Positions 36,401-51,065 are shown, counted from the stretch's first letter. The stretch: 64,000 nt of DNA from Mytilus californianus (GCF_021869535.1 NW_026262593.1:67544322-67608321); one strand, 5' to 3'. Program-made: numbers and translations. The notes: generated by a model from the letters alone, not told the origin.

Positions 36401-39400
36401 AGATTATATACCTGTTATTAAAGGGTTCAAGGGCTAAAAACTCGATCATATCGTGCTTGGTCATGTATTTTTTCTTTGGTGAGTTTGACCGTTTTCGGTA
36501 TGTTGGCGCTCAGTAATCCTTAACCCGGACCAGTGCACTCTGTTCAATACTAAACATTTATTGCCAAGTATATTATCTTTCTTGGGATATATAGGGTATA
36601 TCCGTTTTTTGAGGATTCAAGCGTTCAAAACTCGATCATATTGTGCTTGGTCATGTATTTTTTCTTAGGTTAGGTTCAGCCGTTTTCGATATGTTGTCAA
36701 TCAATATTCCTTAACCCGGATCTGTACACTTTATTCAGTACTTAACTATTGTTGCCCATTCCATTTGCTTTATTAGGATATATAGGATATACATGTTATT
36801 AGGGGATTCAAGGTAAAAAAACTCAATCATATCGTGCTTGGTCAGGTATTTTTTCTTAGGTTATGTTCGGCGATTTTCGGTATGTTGTCAGTCAATTTTC
36901 CTTAACCCGGATCTGTGCAATTTATTCAGTGCTTAACTTTTGTTGCCGAATCCATTTGCTGTCTTAGGATATATAGGATATACCTGTTATTAGGGTATTC
37001 CAGGGCTAAAAACTAGATCATATCATGCTTGTTCATGTATTTTTTATTTGGTAAGTTCGACCGTTTTCGGTATGTTGGTGCTCAGTAATCCTTAACCCGG
37101 ATCAGTGCACTCTATTCAATATTTTACTTTTTTTGCCCAGTATATTAGCTTTCAAGGATTATATACCTGTTTTAAGAGGATTCACGGGTGCAAAACTCGA
37201 TCATATCGTGCTTAGTCATGTATTATTTCTTAGGTTAGGTTCGGCCGTTTTCGGTATGTTGTCAAGCAATATTCCTTAACCAGGATCTGTGCACTTAATT
37301 CAGTACTTAGCTGTTGTTTCTCAGTCCATTTGCTCTCTAAGGATATATAGGATATACCTGTTATTAGTGGATTCAAGGGCTAAAAACTCGATTATATCGT
37401 GCTTGGTGATGTATTTTTTCTTTGGTAAGTTCGACCGCTTTCGGTATGTTGGTGCTCAGTTATCCATAACCCAGATCAGTGCACTCTGTTCAATACTTAA
37501 CTTTGGTTGCCCAGTATATTAGTTTTCTTGTGATATATAGGATAAACTTGTTTTAGAGGATTGATGGGGTTCAAAACTCTATCATATCGTGCTTGGTCAT
37601 GTATTTTTTCTTAGGTTATGTTCGGCCGTTTTCGTTATGTTGTCAATCAATAATTCCTAACCCAGATCTGTGCACTTTATGCAGTACTTAATTTTTGTTG
37701 CCCATTCCATTTGCTTTCTTATGTTATTCAGGATGTACCTGTTATTAGGGGATTCTAGGACTAAAAACTCGATCATATCGTGATTGGTCATGTATTTTTT
37801 CTTTGGTAAGTTTGGTTGTTTTCGGTATGTTGGCGCTCAGTTATCCTTAACCCGGATCAGTGCACTCTGTTCAATAGTTAACTTTTGATGCCCAGTATAT
37901 TAACTTTCTTGAGATATACAGGGTATACCTGTTTTTAGAGGATTCAAGGGTTCAAAACTCGATCATGTCGTGCTTGGTCATGTATTTTTTCTTAGGTTAT
38001 GTTCGGCCGTTTTCGGTATGTTGTCAATCAATAATTCTTAACCCGGATCTGTGCACTTTAGTCACTACGTAACTTTCGTTGCCCATTCCGTTTGCTTTCT
38101 TATTTTATTCAGGATGTACCTGTTATTAGGGGATTCTAGGGCTAAAAACTCGATCATATCGTGCTTGGTCATGTATTTTTTATTTGGTAAGTTCGACCGT
38201 TTTCGGTATGTTGGTGCTCAGTAATCCTTAACCCGGATCAGTGCACTCTATTTAACATTTTACTTTTTTTGCCCAGTATATTAGCTTTCAAGTGATATAT
38301 ACCTGTTTTAAGAGGATTCACGGGTGCAAAACTCGATCATATCGTGCTTAGTCATGTATTTTGTCTTAGGTTAGGTTCGGCCGTTTTCGGTATGTTGTCA
38401 ATCAATATTCCTTAACCAGGATCTGTGCACTTAATTCAGTACTTAGCTGTTGTTTCTCAGTCCATTTGCTCTCTAAGGATATATAGGATATACCTGTTAT
38501 TAGTGGATTCAAGGGCTAAAAACTCGATTATATTGTGCTTGGTCATGTATTTCCTCTTTGGTAAGTTCGACCGTTTTCGGTATGTTGGTGCTGAGTAATC
38601 CTTAACCCAGATCAGTGCACTCTGTTCAATACTTAACTTTTGTTGCCCAGTATATTAGCTTTCTTGGTATATATAGGGTTTACCTGTTTTTAGGGGATTC
38701 ACGGGTGCAAAACTCGATCATGTCGTGCTTGGTCATATGTATTTTTTCTTAGGTTTGGTTTGGCCGTTTTCGGTATGTTGTCAATCAATAATCCTTAACC
38801 CGGATCTGTACACTTTAGTCACTACGTAACTTTCGTAGCCCATTCCGTTTGCTTTCTTATTTTATTCAGGATGTACCTGTTATTAGGGGATTCTAGGGCT
38901 AAAAACTCGATCATATCGTGCTTGGTCATGTATTTTTTCTTTGGTAAGTTCGACCGTTTTCGGTATGTTGGCTCTCAGTAATCCTCATTCCGGATCAGTG
39001 AACTCTGTTCAATACTAAAATTTTGTTGCTCAGTATATTAGATGTCTTGAGATATATAGGGTATACCTGTTTTTAGAGGATTCAAAGGAGCAAAACTCGA
39101 TCATATCGTGCTTGGTCAGATATTTTTTTCGGTTAGGTTCGGCCGTTTTCGGTATGTTGTCAATCAATAATCCTTAACCTGGATCTGTTCATTTTATGCA
39201 GTGCTTAACGTTTGTTGCCCAGTCCATTTGCTTTCTTATGATATATAGGATATACCTGTTTTTAGGGGATTCAAGGGCTAAAAACTCGATCATATCGTGC
39301 ATGGTCATGTATTTTTTCTTTGGTAAGTTTGGCTGTTTCCGGTATGTTGGCGCTCAGTTATCCTTAACCAGGAACTGTGCACTCTTTTCAATACTTAACT

Positions 39401-41817
39401 TTTGTTGCCCAGTATATCAGTTTTCTTGGGTTATAAAGAGTTTACCTGTTTTTAGAGGATTCAAGGGTTCAAAACTCGATCATGTCGTTCTTTGTCATGT
39501 ATTTACTCTTATGTTAGGTTCGGCCGTTTTCGGTATGTTGTCAATCAAGTATCCTTAACCCTGATCTGTGCACTTTATTCAGTACTTAACGTTTGTTGCC
39601 CAGTCTATTTGCTTTCTTAGGATATATATAGGATATAACTGTTATTAAAGGATTCAAGGGCTGAAAACTCGATCACATCGTGCTTGAACATGTATTATTT
39701 CTTTTGGAATTTTGGCCGTTTTCGATATGTTGGCGCTCAGTTCTCCTTAACCCGGACCAGTGCACTCTGTTCAATACTTAACATTTATTGCCCAGTATAT
39801 TATCTTTCTTGAGATATATAGGGTATATCCGTTTTTAGAGGATTCAAGGGTTCAAAACTCGATCATATTGTACTTGGTCATGTATTTTTCTTAGGTTAGG
39901 TTCGGCCCTTTCGGTATACTAGTATTGTCAATCAATAATCCCTAAACCGGATCTGTGCCCTTTATTCAGCACTTACCTTTTGGTGCCTAGTTCATTTGCT
40001 TTCTTAAGATATGTAGGACATACCTGTTATTAGAGGGTTCAAGGGCTAAAAACTCGATCATATCGTGATTGGTCATGTAATTTTTCTTTGGTAAGTTCTG
40101 CCGTTTTCGATATGTTGGCGCTCAGTTATCCTTAACCCGGATCATTGCACTCTGTTCAATACTTAACTTTTGTGGCCCAGTATATTAGATTTCTTGGGAT
40201 ATATAGGATATAACTGTTTTTAGATGATTCAAGGTTTCAAAACTCGATCACATCGTGCTTGGTCATGTATTTTTTCTTTGGTAAGTTGGCCGTTTTCGGT
40301 ATGTTGGCGCTCAGTAATCCCTATTCAGGAACTGTGCACTTTATTCAGTACTTAACTTCTATTGCCCAGTCGATTTGCCTTCTTAGGATATATAGGATAT
40401 ACCTGTCATTAGGGGATTCAAGAGCTGTAAACTCGATCATATCGTGCTTGGACATGTAATTTTTCTTTTGGAATTTTGGCGGTTTTCGATATGTTGGCGC
40501 TCGGTTATCTTAACCCAGATCAGTGCACTCTGTTAAATCCTTTACTTTTGTTGCCTTGTCCATTTGCTTTCTTCACGTATAGAGGATATGCCTGTTATTA
40601 GGGTACTAAAGGTCTAAAAACTCGATCATATCGTGCTTGGTCGTGTATTTTTTCTTTGGTAAGTTTTGCCGTTTTCGGTATGTTGGTGCTCAGTAATCCT
40701 TAACCCGGATCAGTGCAGTCTGTTCAATACTAAACTTTTGTGGCCCAGTATATTAGATTTCTTGGGATATATAGGGTATACCTGTTTTTAGAGGATTCAA
40801 GGGTTGAGAATTCGATCATATCGTGCTTGCCCATGTATTTTTTCTTAGGTTAGGTTCGGCCGTTATCGATATGTTGTCAATCAATAATCCTTAATCGGGA
40901 TCTGTACACTTTATTCAGTAGATAACTTCTACTGTCCATTCCATTTGCTTTCTTAGGATATATATAGAGATTATATACCTGTTATTAAGGGATTCAAGGG
41001 CTAAAAACTCGATCATATCGTGCTTGGTCATGTATTTTTTCTTTGGTGAGTTTGACCGTTTTCGGTATGTTGGCGCTCAGTAATCCTTAACCCGGACCAG
41101 TGCACTCTATTCAATACTTAACATTTATTGCCCAGTATATTATCTTTCTTGGGATATATAGGGTATATCCGTTTTTTGAGGATTCAAGGGTTCAAAACTC
41201 GATCATATTGTGCTTGGTCATGTATTTTTTCTTAGGTTAGGTTCAGCCGTTTTCGATATGTTGTCAATCAATATTCCTTAACCCGGATCTGTACACTTTA
41301 TTCAGTACTTAACTATTGTTGCCCATTTCATTTGCTTTATTAGGATATATAGGATATACATGTTATTAGGGGATTCAAGGTCTAAAAACTCAATCATATC
41401 GTGCTTGGTCAGGTATTTTTTCTTAGGTTATGTTCGGCGATTTTCGGTATGTTGTCAGTCAATTTTTCTTAACCCGGATCTGTGCAATTTATTCAGTGCT
41501 TAAATTTTGTTGCCGAATCCATTTGCTGTCTTAGGATATATAGGATATACCTGTTATTAGGGTATTCCAGGGCTAAAAACTAGATCATATCATGCTTGTT
41601 GATGTATTTTTTATTTGGTAAGTTCGACCGTTTTCGGTATGTTGGTGCTCAGTAATCCTTAACCCGGATCAGTGCACTCTATTCAATATTTTACTTTTTT
41701 TGCCCAGTATATTAGCTTTCAAGGGATATATACCTGTTTTAAGAGGATTCACGGGTGCAAAACTCGATCATATCGTGCTTAGTCATGTATTTTTTCTTAG
41801 GTTAGGTTCGGCCGTTC

Positions 41818-44800
41818 TCGGTATGTTGTCAATCAATATTCCTTAACCAGGATCTGTGCACTTAATTCAGTACTTAGCTGTTGTTTCTCAGTCCATTTGC
41901 TCTCTAAGGATATATAGGATATACCTGTTATTAGTGGATTCAAGGGCTAAAAACTCGATTATATCGTGCTTGGTCATGTATTTTCTCTTTGGTAAGTTCG
42001 ACCGTTTTCGGTATGTTGGTGCTGAGTAATCCTTAACCCAGATCAGTGCACTCTGTTCAATACTTAACTTTTGTTGCCTAGTATATTAGCTTTCTTTAGA
42101 TATATAGGGTTTACCTGTTTTTAGGGGATTCACGGGTGCAAAACTCGATCATATCGTGCTTGGTCATATGTATTTTTTCTTAGGTTTGGTTTGGCCGTTT
42201 CCGGTATGTTGTCAATCAATAATCCTTAACCCGGATCTGTGCACTTTATTTAGTACTTAACTTTTGTTTATTAGTCCATTTGCTTTTTTAGGATATATAG
42301 GATATACCTGTTTTTAGTGGATTCAAGGGCTAAAAACTCGATTATATCGTGCTTGGTGATGTATTTTTTCTTTGGTAAGTTCGACCGCTTTCGGTATGTT
42401 GGTGCTCAGTAATCCATAACCCAGATCAGTGCAATCTGTTCAATACTTAACTTTGGTTGCCCAGTATATTAGTTTTCTTGGGATATATAGGATATACTTG
42501 TTTTTAGAGGATTCATGGGGTTCAAAACTCTATCATATCGTGCTTGGTCATGTATTTTTTCTTAGGTTATGTTCGGCCGTTTTCGTTATGTTGTCAATCA
42601 ATAATTCCTAACCCAGATCTGTGCACTTTATGCAGTACTTAATTTTTGTTGCCCATTCCATTTGCTTTCTTATGTTATTCAGGATGTACCTGTTATTAGG
42701 GGATTCTAGGACTAAAAACTCGATCATATCGTGATTGGTCATGTATTTTTTCTTTGGTAAGTTTGGTTGTTTTCGGTATGATGGCGCTCAGTTATCCTTA
42801 ACCCGGATCAGTGCACTCTGTTCAATAGTTAACTTTTGATGCCCAGTATATTAACTTTCTTGAGATATACAGGGTATACCTGTTTTTAGAGGATTCAAGG
42901 GTTCAAAACTCGATCATATCGTGCTTGGTCATGTATTTTTTCTTAGGTTATGTTCGGCCGTTTTGGGTATGTTGTCAATCAATAATTCTTAACCAGGATC
43001 TGTGCACTTTAGTCACTACGTAACTTTCGTTGCCCATTCCGTTTGCTTTCTTATTTTATTCAGGATGTACCTGTTATTAGGGGATTCTAGGGCTAAAAAC
43101 TCGATCATATCGTGCTTGGTCATGTATTTTTTCTTTGGTAAGTTCGACCGTTTTCGGTATGTTGGTGCTCAGTAATCCTTAACCCGGATCAGTGCACTCT
43201 ATTCAATATTTTACTTTTTTTGCCCAGTATATTAGCTTTCAAGGGATATATACCTGTTTTAAGAGGATTCACAGGTGCAAAACTCGATCATATCGTGCTT
43301 AGTCATGTATTTTTTCTTAGGTTAGGTTCGGCCGTTTTCGGTATGTTGTCAATCAATATTCCTTAACCAGGATCTGTGCACTTAATTCAGTACTTAGCTG
43401 TTGTTTCTCAGTCCATTTGCTCTCTAAGGATATATAGGATATACCTGTTATTAGTGGATTCAAGGGCTAAAAACTCGATTATATCGTGCTTGGTCATGTA
43501 TTTTCTCTTTGGTAAGTTCGACCGTTTTCGGTATGTTGGTGCTGAGTAATCCTTAACCCAGATCAGTGCACTCTGTTCAATACTTAACTTTTGTTGCCTA
43601 GTATATTAGCTTTCTTTAGATATATAGGGTTTACCTGTTTTTAGGGGATTCACGGGTGCAAAACTCGATCATATCGTGCTTGGTCATATGTATTTTTTCT
43701 TAGGTTTGGTTTGGCCGTTTCCGGTATGTTGTCAATCAATAATCCTTAACCCGGATCTGTGCACTTTATTTAGTACTTAACTTTTGTTTATTAGTCCATT
43801 TGCTTTTTTAGGATATATAGGATATACCTGTTTTTAGTGGATTCAAGGGCTAAAAACTCGATTATATCGTGCTTGGTGATGTATTTTTTCTTTGGTAAGT
43901 TCGACCGCTTTCGGTATGTTGGTGCTCAGTAATCCATAACCCAGATCAGTGCAATCTGTTCAATACTTAACTTTGGTTGCCCAGTATATTAGTTTTCTTG
44001 GGATATATAGGATATACTTGTTTTTAGAGGATTCATGGGGTTCAAAACTCTATCATATCGTGCTTGGTCATGTATTTTTTCTTAGGTTATGTTCGGCCGT
44101 TTTCGTTATGTTGTCAATCAATAATTCCTAACCCAGATCTGTGCACTTTATGCAGTACTTAATTTTTGTTGCCCATTCCATTTGCTTTCTTATGTTATTC
44201 AGGATGTACCTGTTATTAGGGGATTCTAGGACTAAAAACTCGATCATATCGTGATTGGTCATGTATTTTTTCTTTGGTAAGTTTGGTTGTTTTCGGTATG
44301 ATGGCGCTCAGTTATCCTTAACCCGGATCAGTGCACTCTGTTCAATAGTTAACTTTTGATGCCCAGTATATTAACTTTCTTGAGATATACAGGGTATACC
44401 TGTTTTTAGAGGATTCAAGGGTTCAAAACTCGATCATATCGTGCTTGGTCATGTATTTTTTCTTAGGTTATGTTCGGCCGTTTTGGGTATGTTGTCAATC
44501 AATAATTCTTAACCAGGATCTGTGCACTTTAGTCACTACGTAACTTTCGTTGCCCATTCCGTTTGCTTTCTTATTTTATTCAGGATGTACCTGTTATTAG
44601 GGGATTCTAGGGCTAAAAACTCGATCATATCGTGCTTGGTCATGTATTTTTTCTTTGGTAAGTTCGACCGTTTTCGGTATGTTGGTGCTCAGTAATCCTT
44701 AACCCGGATCAGTGCACTCTATTCAATATTTTACTTTTTTTGCCCAGTATATTAGCTTTCAAGGGATATATACCTGTTTTAAGAGGATTCACAGGTGCAA

Positions 44801-46495
44801 AACTCGATCATATCGTGCTTAGTCATGTATTTTTTCTTAGGTTAGGTTCGGCCGTTTTCGGTATGTTGTCAATCAATATTCCTTAACCAGGATCTGTGCA
44901 CTTAATTCAGTACTTAGCTGTTGTTTCTCAGTCCATTTGCTCTCTAAGGATATATAGGATATACCTGTTATTAGTGGATTCAAGGGCTAAAAACTCGATT
45001 ATATCGTGCTTGGTCATGTATTTTCTCTTTGGTAAGTTCGACCGTTTTCGGTATGTTGGTGCTGAGTAATCCTTAACCCAGATCAGTGCACTCTGTTCAA
45101 TACTTAACTTTTGTTGCCTAGTATATTAGCTTTCTTTAGATATATAGGGTTTACCTGTTTTTAGGGGATTCACGGGTGCAAAACTCGATCATATCGTGCT
45201 TGGTCATATGTATTTTTTCTTAGGTTTGGTTTGGCCGTTTCCGGTATGTTGTCAATCAATAATCCTTAACCCGGATCTGTGCACTTTATTTAGTACTTAA
45301 CTTTTGTTTATTAGTCCATTTGCTTTTTTAGGATATATAGGATATACCTGTTTTTAGTGGATTCAAGGGCTAAAAACTCGATTATATCGTGCTTGGTGAT
45401 GTATTTTTTCTTTGGTAAGTTCGACCGCTTTCGGTATGTTGGTGCTCAGTAATCCATAACCCAGATCAGTGCAATCTGTTCAATACTTAACTTTGGTTGC
45501 CCAGTATATTAGTTTTCTTGGGATATATAGGATATACTTGTTTTTAGAGGATTCATGGGGTTCAAAACTCTATCATATCGTGCTTGGTCATGTATTTTTT
45601 CTTAGGTTATGTTCGGCCGTTTTCGTTATGTTGTCAATCAATAATTCCTAACCCAGATCTGTGCACTTTATGCAGTACTTAATTTTTGTTGCCCATTCCA
45701 TTTGCTTTCTTATGTTATTCAGGATGTACCTGTTATTAGGGGATTCTAGGACTAAAAACTCGATCATATCGTGATTGGTCATGTATTTTTTCTTTGGTAA
45801 GTTTGGTTGTTTTCGGTATGATGGCGCTCAGTTATCCTTAACCCGGATCAGTGCACTCTGTTCAATAGTTAACTTTTGATGCCCAGTATATTAACTTTCT
45901 TGAGATATACAGGGTATACCTGTTTTTAGAGGATTCAAGGGTTCAAAACTCGATCATATCGTGCTTGGTCATGTATTTTTTCTTAGGTTATGTTCGGCCG
46001 TTTTGGGTATGTTGTCAATCAATAATTCTTAACCAGGATCTGTGCACTTTAGTCACTACGTAACTTTCGTTGCCCATTCCGTTTGCTTTCTTATTTTATT
46101 CAGGATGTACCTGTTATTAGGGGATTCTAGGGCTAAAAACTCGATCATATCGTGCTTGGTCATGTATTTTTTCTTTGGTAAGTTCGACCGTTTTCGGTAT
46201 GTTGGTGCTCAGTAATCCTTAACCCGGATCAGTGCACTCTATTCAATATTTTACTTTTTTTGCCCAGTATATTAGCTTTCAAGGGATATATACCTGTTTT
46301 AAGAGGATTCACAGGTGCAAAACTCGATCATATCGTGCTTAGTCATGTATTTTTTCTTAGGTTAGGTTCGGCCGTTTTCGGTATGTTGTCAATCAATATT
46401 CCTTAACCAGGATCTGTGCACTTAATTCAGTACTTAGCTGTTGTTTCTCAGTCCATTTTCTCTCTAAGGATATATAGGATATACCTGTTATTAGT
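41818..46495. repeat. Three tandem copies of a 1,520-bp eight-monomer block
   Basis: The units start at about 41818, 43338 and 44858, with a short remainder to 46495. Private variants recur in all three: TATGATGGCGCTC (42778, 44298, 45818), CGTTTTGGGTATG (about 42959, 44479, 45999) and TTCTTTAGATATATAGGG. Reading the units against each other I saw no clear difference inside the repeated part, making them the youngest-looking repeats in the window. The corresponding part of the first 10.4-kb copy (31416-33054) has this block once, carrying the same TATGATGGCG and TTTTGGGTATG variants. The block is four dimers and spans the GTGCAATCTG, TTTATGCAGTAC, AATAGTTAAC, TTTAGTCACTACG, CAATATTTTAC, CTTAATTCAG, CAGATCAGTGCAC and TTTAGTACTTAAC monomers. 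Confidence 0.88.
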
Positions 46496-48984
46496 TGATT
46501 CAAGGGCTAAAAACTCGATTATATCGTGCTTGGTCATGTATTTTCTCTTTGGTAAGTTCGACCGTTTTCGGTATGTTGTCAATCAATATTTCTTAACCAG
46601 GATCTGTGCACTTTAGTCACTACGTAACTTTCGTTGCCCATCCCGTTTGCTTTCTTATTTTATTCAGGATGTACCTGTTATTAGGGGATTCTAGGGCTAA
46701 AAACTCGATCATATCGTGCTTGGTCATGTATTTTTTCTTTGGTAAGTTCGACCGTTTTCGGTATGTTGGCTCTCAGTAATCCTCATTCCGGATCAGTGCA
46801 CTCTATTCAATACTAAAATTGTGTTGCTCAGTATATTAGATGTCTTGAGATATATAGGGTATACCTGTTTTTAGAGGATTCAAGGGAGCAAAACTCGATC
46901 ATATCGTGCTTGGTCAGATATTTTTTTCGGTTAGGTTCGGCCGTTTTCGGTATGTTGTCAATCAATAATCCTTAACCTGGATCTGTGCACTTTATGCAGT
47001 GCTTAACGTTTGTTGCCCAGTCCATTTGCTTTCTTATGATATATAGGATATACCTGTTTTTAGGGGATTAAAGGGCTAAAAACTCGATCATATCGTGCAT
47101 GGTCATGTATTTTTTCTTTGGTAAGTTTGGCTGTTTCCGGTATGTTCGCGCTCAGTTATCCTTAACCAGGAACTGTGCACTCTTTTCAATACTTAACTTT
47201 TGTTGCCCAGTATATCAGTTTTCTTGGGTTATAAAGAGTTTACCTGTTTTTAGAGGATTCAAGGGTTCAAAACTCGATCATGTCGTTCTTTGTCATGTAT
47301 TTACTCTTATGTTAGGTTCGGCCGTTTTCGGTATGTTGTCAATCAAGTATCCTTAACCCTGATCTGTGCACTTTATTCAGTACTTAACGTTTGTTGCCCA
47401 GTCCATTTGCTTTCTTAGGATATATAGGATATACCTGTTATTAGGGGATTCAAGGGCAAAAAACTCAATCTTATCGTGCTTGGTCATGTATTTTTTCTTT
47501 GGTAAGTTTGACCGTTTTCGGTATGTTTGCGCTCAGTTATCATTAACCCGGATCAGTGCACTCTGTTCAGTATTAAACGTTTGTTGCCTAGTATATTAGC
47601 TTTCTTGGGATATATAGGGTATACCTGTTTTTAGAGAATTCAAGGGTTCAAAACACGATCATATCGTGCTTGGTCATGTATGTTTTCTTATGTTAGGTTC
47701 GGCCGTTTTCGTTATGTTGTCAATCAATAATCCTTAACCCGGATCTGTGCACTTTATTCCGTACTTAACTTCTGCTGCCCTGTCCATTTGCTTTCTTAGG
47801 ATATATATAGGATATACCTGTTATTAAAGGATTCAAGGGCTGAAAACTCGATCACATCGTGCTTGGAAATGTATTATTTCTTTTGGAATTTTGGCCGTTT
47901 TCGATATGTTGGCGCTCAGTTCTCCTTAACCCGGACCAGTGCACTCTGTTCAATACTTAACATTTATTGCCCAGTATATTATCTTTCTTGAGATATATAG
48001 GGTATATCCGTTTTTAGAGGATTCAAGGGTTCAAAACTCGATCATATTGTACTTGGTCATGTATTTTTCTTAGGTTAGGTTCGGCCCTTTTCGGTATACT
48101 AGTATTGTCAATCAATAATCCCTAAACCGGATCTGTGCCCTTTATTCAGCACTTACCTTTTGTTGCCTAGTTCATTTGCTTTCTTAAGATATGTAGGACA
48201 TACCTGTTATTAGAGGGTTCAAGGGCTAAAAACTCGATCATATCGTGATTGGTCATGTAATTTTTCTTTGGTAAGTTTTGCCGTTTTCGGTATGTTGGCG
48301 CTCAGTTATCCTTAACCCGGATCATTGCACTCTGTTCAATACTTAACTTTTGTGGCCCAGTATATTAGATTTCTTGGGATATATAGGATATAACTGTTTT
48401 TAGATGATTCAAGGTTTCAAAACTCGATCACATCGTGCTTGGTCATGTATTTTTTCTTTGGTAAGTTGGCCGTTTTCGGTATGTTGGCGCTCAATAATCC
48501 TTATTCAGGAACTGTGCACTTTATTCAGTACTTAACTTCTATTGCCCCGTCGATTTGCCTTCTTAGGATATATAGGATATACCTGTCATTAGGGGATTCA
48601 AGAGCTGTAAACTCGATCATATCGTGCTTGGACATGTAATTTTTCTTTTGGAATTTTGGCGGTTTTCGATATGTTGGCGCTCGGTTATCCTTAACCCAGA
48701 TCAGTGCACTCTGTTAAATCCTTTACTTTTGTTGCTTTGTCCATTTGCTTTCTTCACGTATAGAGGATATGCCTGTTATTAGGGTACTAAAGGTCTAAAA
48801 ACTCGATGATATCGTGCTTGGTCGTGTATTTTTTCTTTGGTAAGTTTTGCCGTTTTCGGTATGTTGGTGCTCAGTAATCCTTAACCCGGATCAGTGCAGT
48901 CTGTTCAATACTAAACTTTTGTGGCCCAGTATATTAGATTTCTTGGGATATATAGGGTATACCTGTTTTTAGAGGATTCAAGGG

Positions 48985-49010
48985 TTGAGAATTCGATTTG
49001 CTTTTTTAGG
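48985..49010. other. Out-of-register deletion junction in the satellite
   Basis: GTTGAGAATTCGAT, normally followed by CATATCGTGC, runs straight into TTGCTTTTTTAGG, which belongs about 55 bp earlier in a different monomer. Compared with the intact order at 20569-22039, about 1.46 kb is missing, which is 7.7 monomers and so not a whole number. Only one or two bases are shared at the join, suggesting end-joining repair rather than homologous exchange. An open frame at 48921-49130 exists only because of this fusion. Confidence 0.8.
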
Positions 49011-51065
49011 ATATATAGGATATACCTGTTTTTAGTGGATTCAAGGGCTAAAAACTCGATTATATCGTGCTTGGTGATGTATTTTTTCTTTGGTAAGTTC
49101 GACCGCTTTCGGTATGTTGGTGCTCAGTAATCCATAACCCAGATCAGTGCAATCTGTTCAATACTTAACTTTGGTTGCCCAGTATATTAGTTTTCTTGGG
49201 ATATATAGGATATACTTGTTTTTAGAGGATTCATGGGGTTCAGAACTCTATCATATCGTGTTTGGTCATGTATTTTTTCTTAGGTTATGTTCGGCCGTTT
49301 TCGTTATGTTGTCAATCAATAATTCCTAACCCAGATCTGTGCACTTTATGCAGTACTTAATTTTTGTTGCCCATTCCATTTGCTTTCTTATGTTATTCAG
49401 GATGTACCTGTTATTAGGGGATTCTAGGACTAAAAACTCGATCATATCGTGATTGGTCATGTATTTTTTCTTTGGTAAGTTTGGTTGTTTTCGGTATGTT
49501 GGCGCTCAGTTATCCTTAACCCGGATCAGTGCACTCTGTTCAATAGTTAACTTTTGATGCCCAGTATATTAACTTTCTTGAGATGAATAGGGTATACCTG
49601 TTTTTAGAGGATTCAAGGGTTAAAAACTCGATCATATCGTGCTTGGTCATGTATTTTTTCTTAGGTTATGTTCGGCCGTTTTCGGTATGTTGTCAATCAA
49701 TAATTCTTAACCAGGATCTGTGCACTTTAGTCACTACGTAACTTTCGTTGCCCATTCCGTTTGCTTTCTTATTTTATTCAGGATGTACCTGTAATTAGGG
49801 GATTCTAGGGCTAAAAACTCGATCATATCGTGCTTGGTCATGTATTTTTTCTTTGGTAAGTTCGACCGTTTTCGGTATGTTGGCTCTCAGTAATCCTCAT
49901 TCCGGATCAGTGCACTCTATTCAATACTAAAATTTTGTTGCTCAGTATATTAGATGTCTTGAGATATATAGGGTATACCTGTTTTTAGAGGATTGAAGGG
50001 AGCAAAACTCGATCATATCGTGCTTGGTCAGATATTTTTTTCGGTTAGGTTCGGCCGTTTTCGGTATGTTGTCAATCAATAATCCTTAACCTGGATCTGT
50101 GCACTTTATGCAGTGCTTAACGTTTGTTGCCCAGTCCATTTGCTTTCTTATGATATATAGGATATACCTGTTTTTAGGGGATTCAAGGGCTAAAAACTCG
50201 ATCATATCGTGCATGGTCATGTATTTTTTCTTTGGTAAGTTTGGCTGTTTCCGGTATGTTGGCGCTCAGTTATCCTTAACCAGGAACTGTGCACTCTTTT
50301 CAATACTTAACTTTTGTTGCCCAGTTTATCAGTTTTCTTGGGTTATAAAGAGTTTACCTGTTTTTAGAGGATTCAATGGTTCAAAACTCGAGCATGTCGT
50401 TCTTTGTCATGTATTTACTCTTATGTTAGGTTCGGCCGTTTTCGGTATGTTGTCAATCAAGTATCCTTAACCCTGATCTGTGCACTTTATTCAGTACTTA
50501 ACGTTTGTTGCCCAGTCCATTTGCTTTCTTAGGATATATAGGATATACCTGTTATAAGGGGATTCAAGGGCAAAAAACTCAATCTTATCGTGCTTGGTCA
50601 TGTATTTTTTCTTTGGTAAGTTTGACCGTTTTCGGTATGTTTGCGCTCAGTTATCATTAACCCGGATCAGTGCACTCTGTTCAGTATTAAACGTTTGTTG
50701 CCTAGTATATTAGCTTTCTTGGGATATATAGGGTATACCTGTTTTTAGAGAATTCAAGGGTTCAAAACACGATCATATCGTGCTTGGTCATGTATTTTTT
50801 CGTATGTTAGGTTCGGCCGTTTTCGTTATGTTGTCAATCAATAATCCTTAACCCGGATCTGTGCACTTTATTCCGTACTAAACTTCTGCTGCCCCGTCCA
50901 TTTGCTTTCTTAGGATATATTAGGATATACCTGTTATTAAAGGATTCAAGGGCTGAAAACTCGATCACATTGTGCTTGGACATGTATTATTTCTTTTGGA
51001 ATTTTGGCCGTTTTCGATATGTTGGCGCTCAGTTCTCCTTAACCCGGACCAGTGCACTCTGTTCA

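Larger units (their letters stand above)
33232..46673. repeat. 10,402-bp tandem duplication, copy 2, expanded to about 13.4 kb
   Basis: This is the second copy of the 22830-33231 segment. Offsets are exactly 10,402 bp from the left edge to about 43440, then become 13,442 bp (AGTTGATTCAAGG at 33052 and 46494; CCCATCCCG at 33197 and 46639). The 3,040-bp increase equals two extra copies of a 1,520-bp block. To the right of about 46673 the sequence continues with TTCTTTGGTAAG and the ACTAAAATTGTG monomer, presumably the original right flank. Copy 2 begins mid-monomer in the TTATTTGGTGAG type, so the join at about 33200-33295 is a new junction made by the duplication. Confidence 0.82.
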
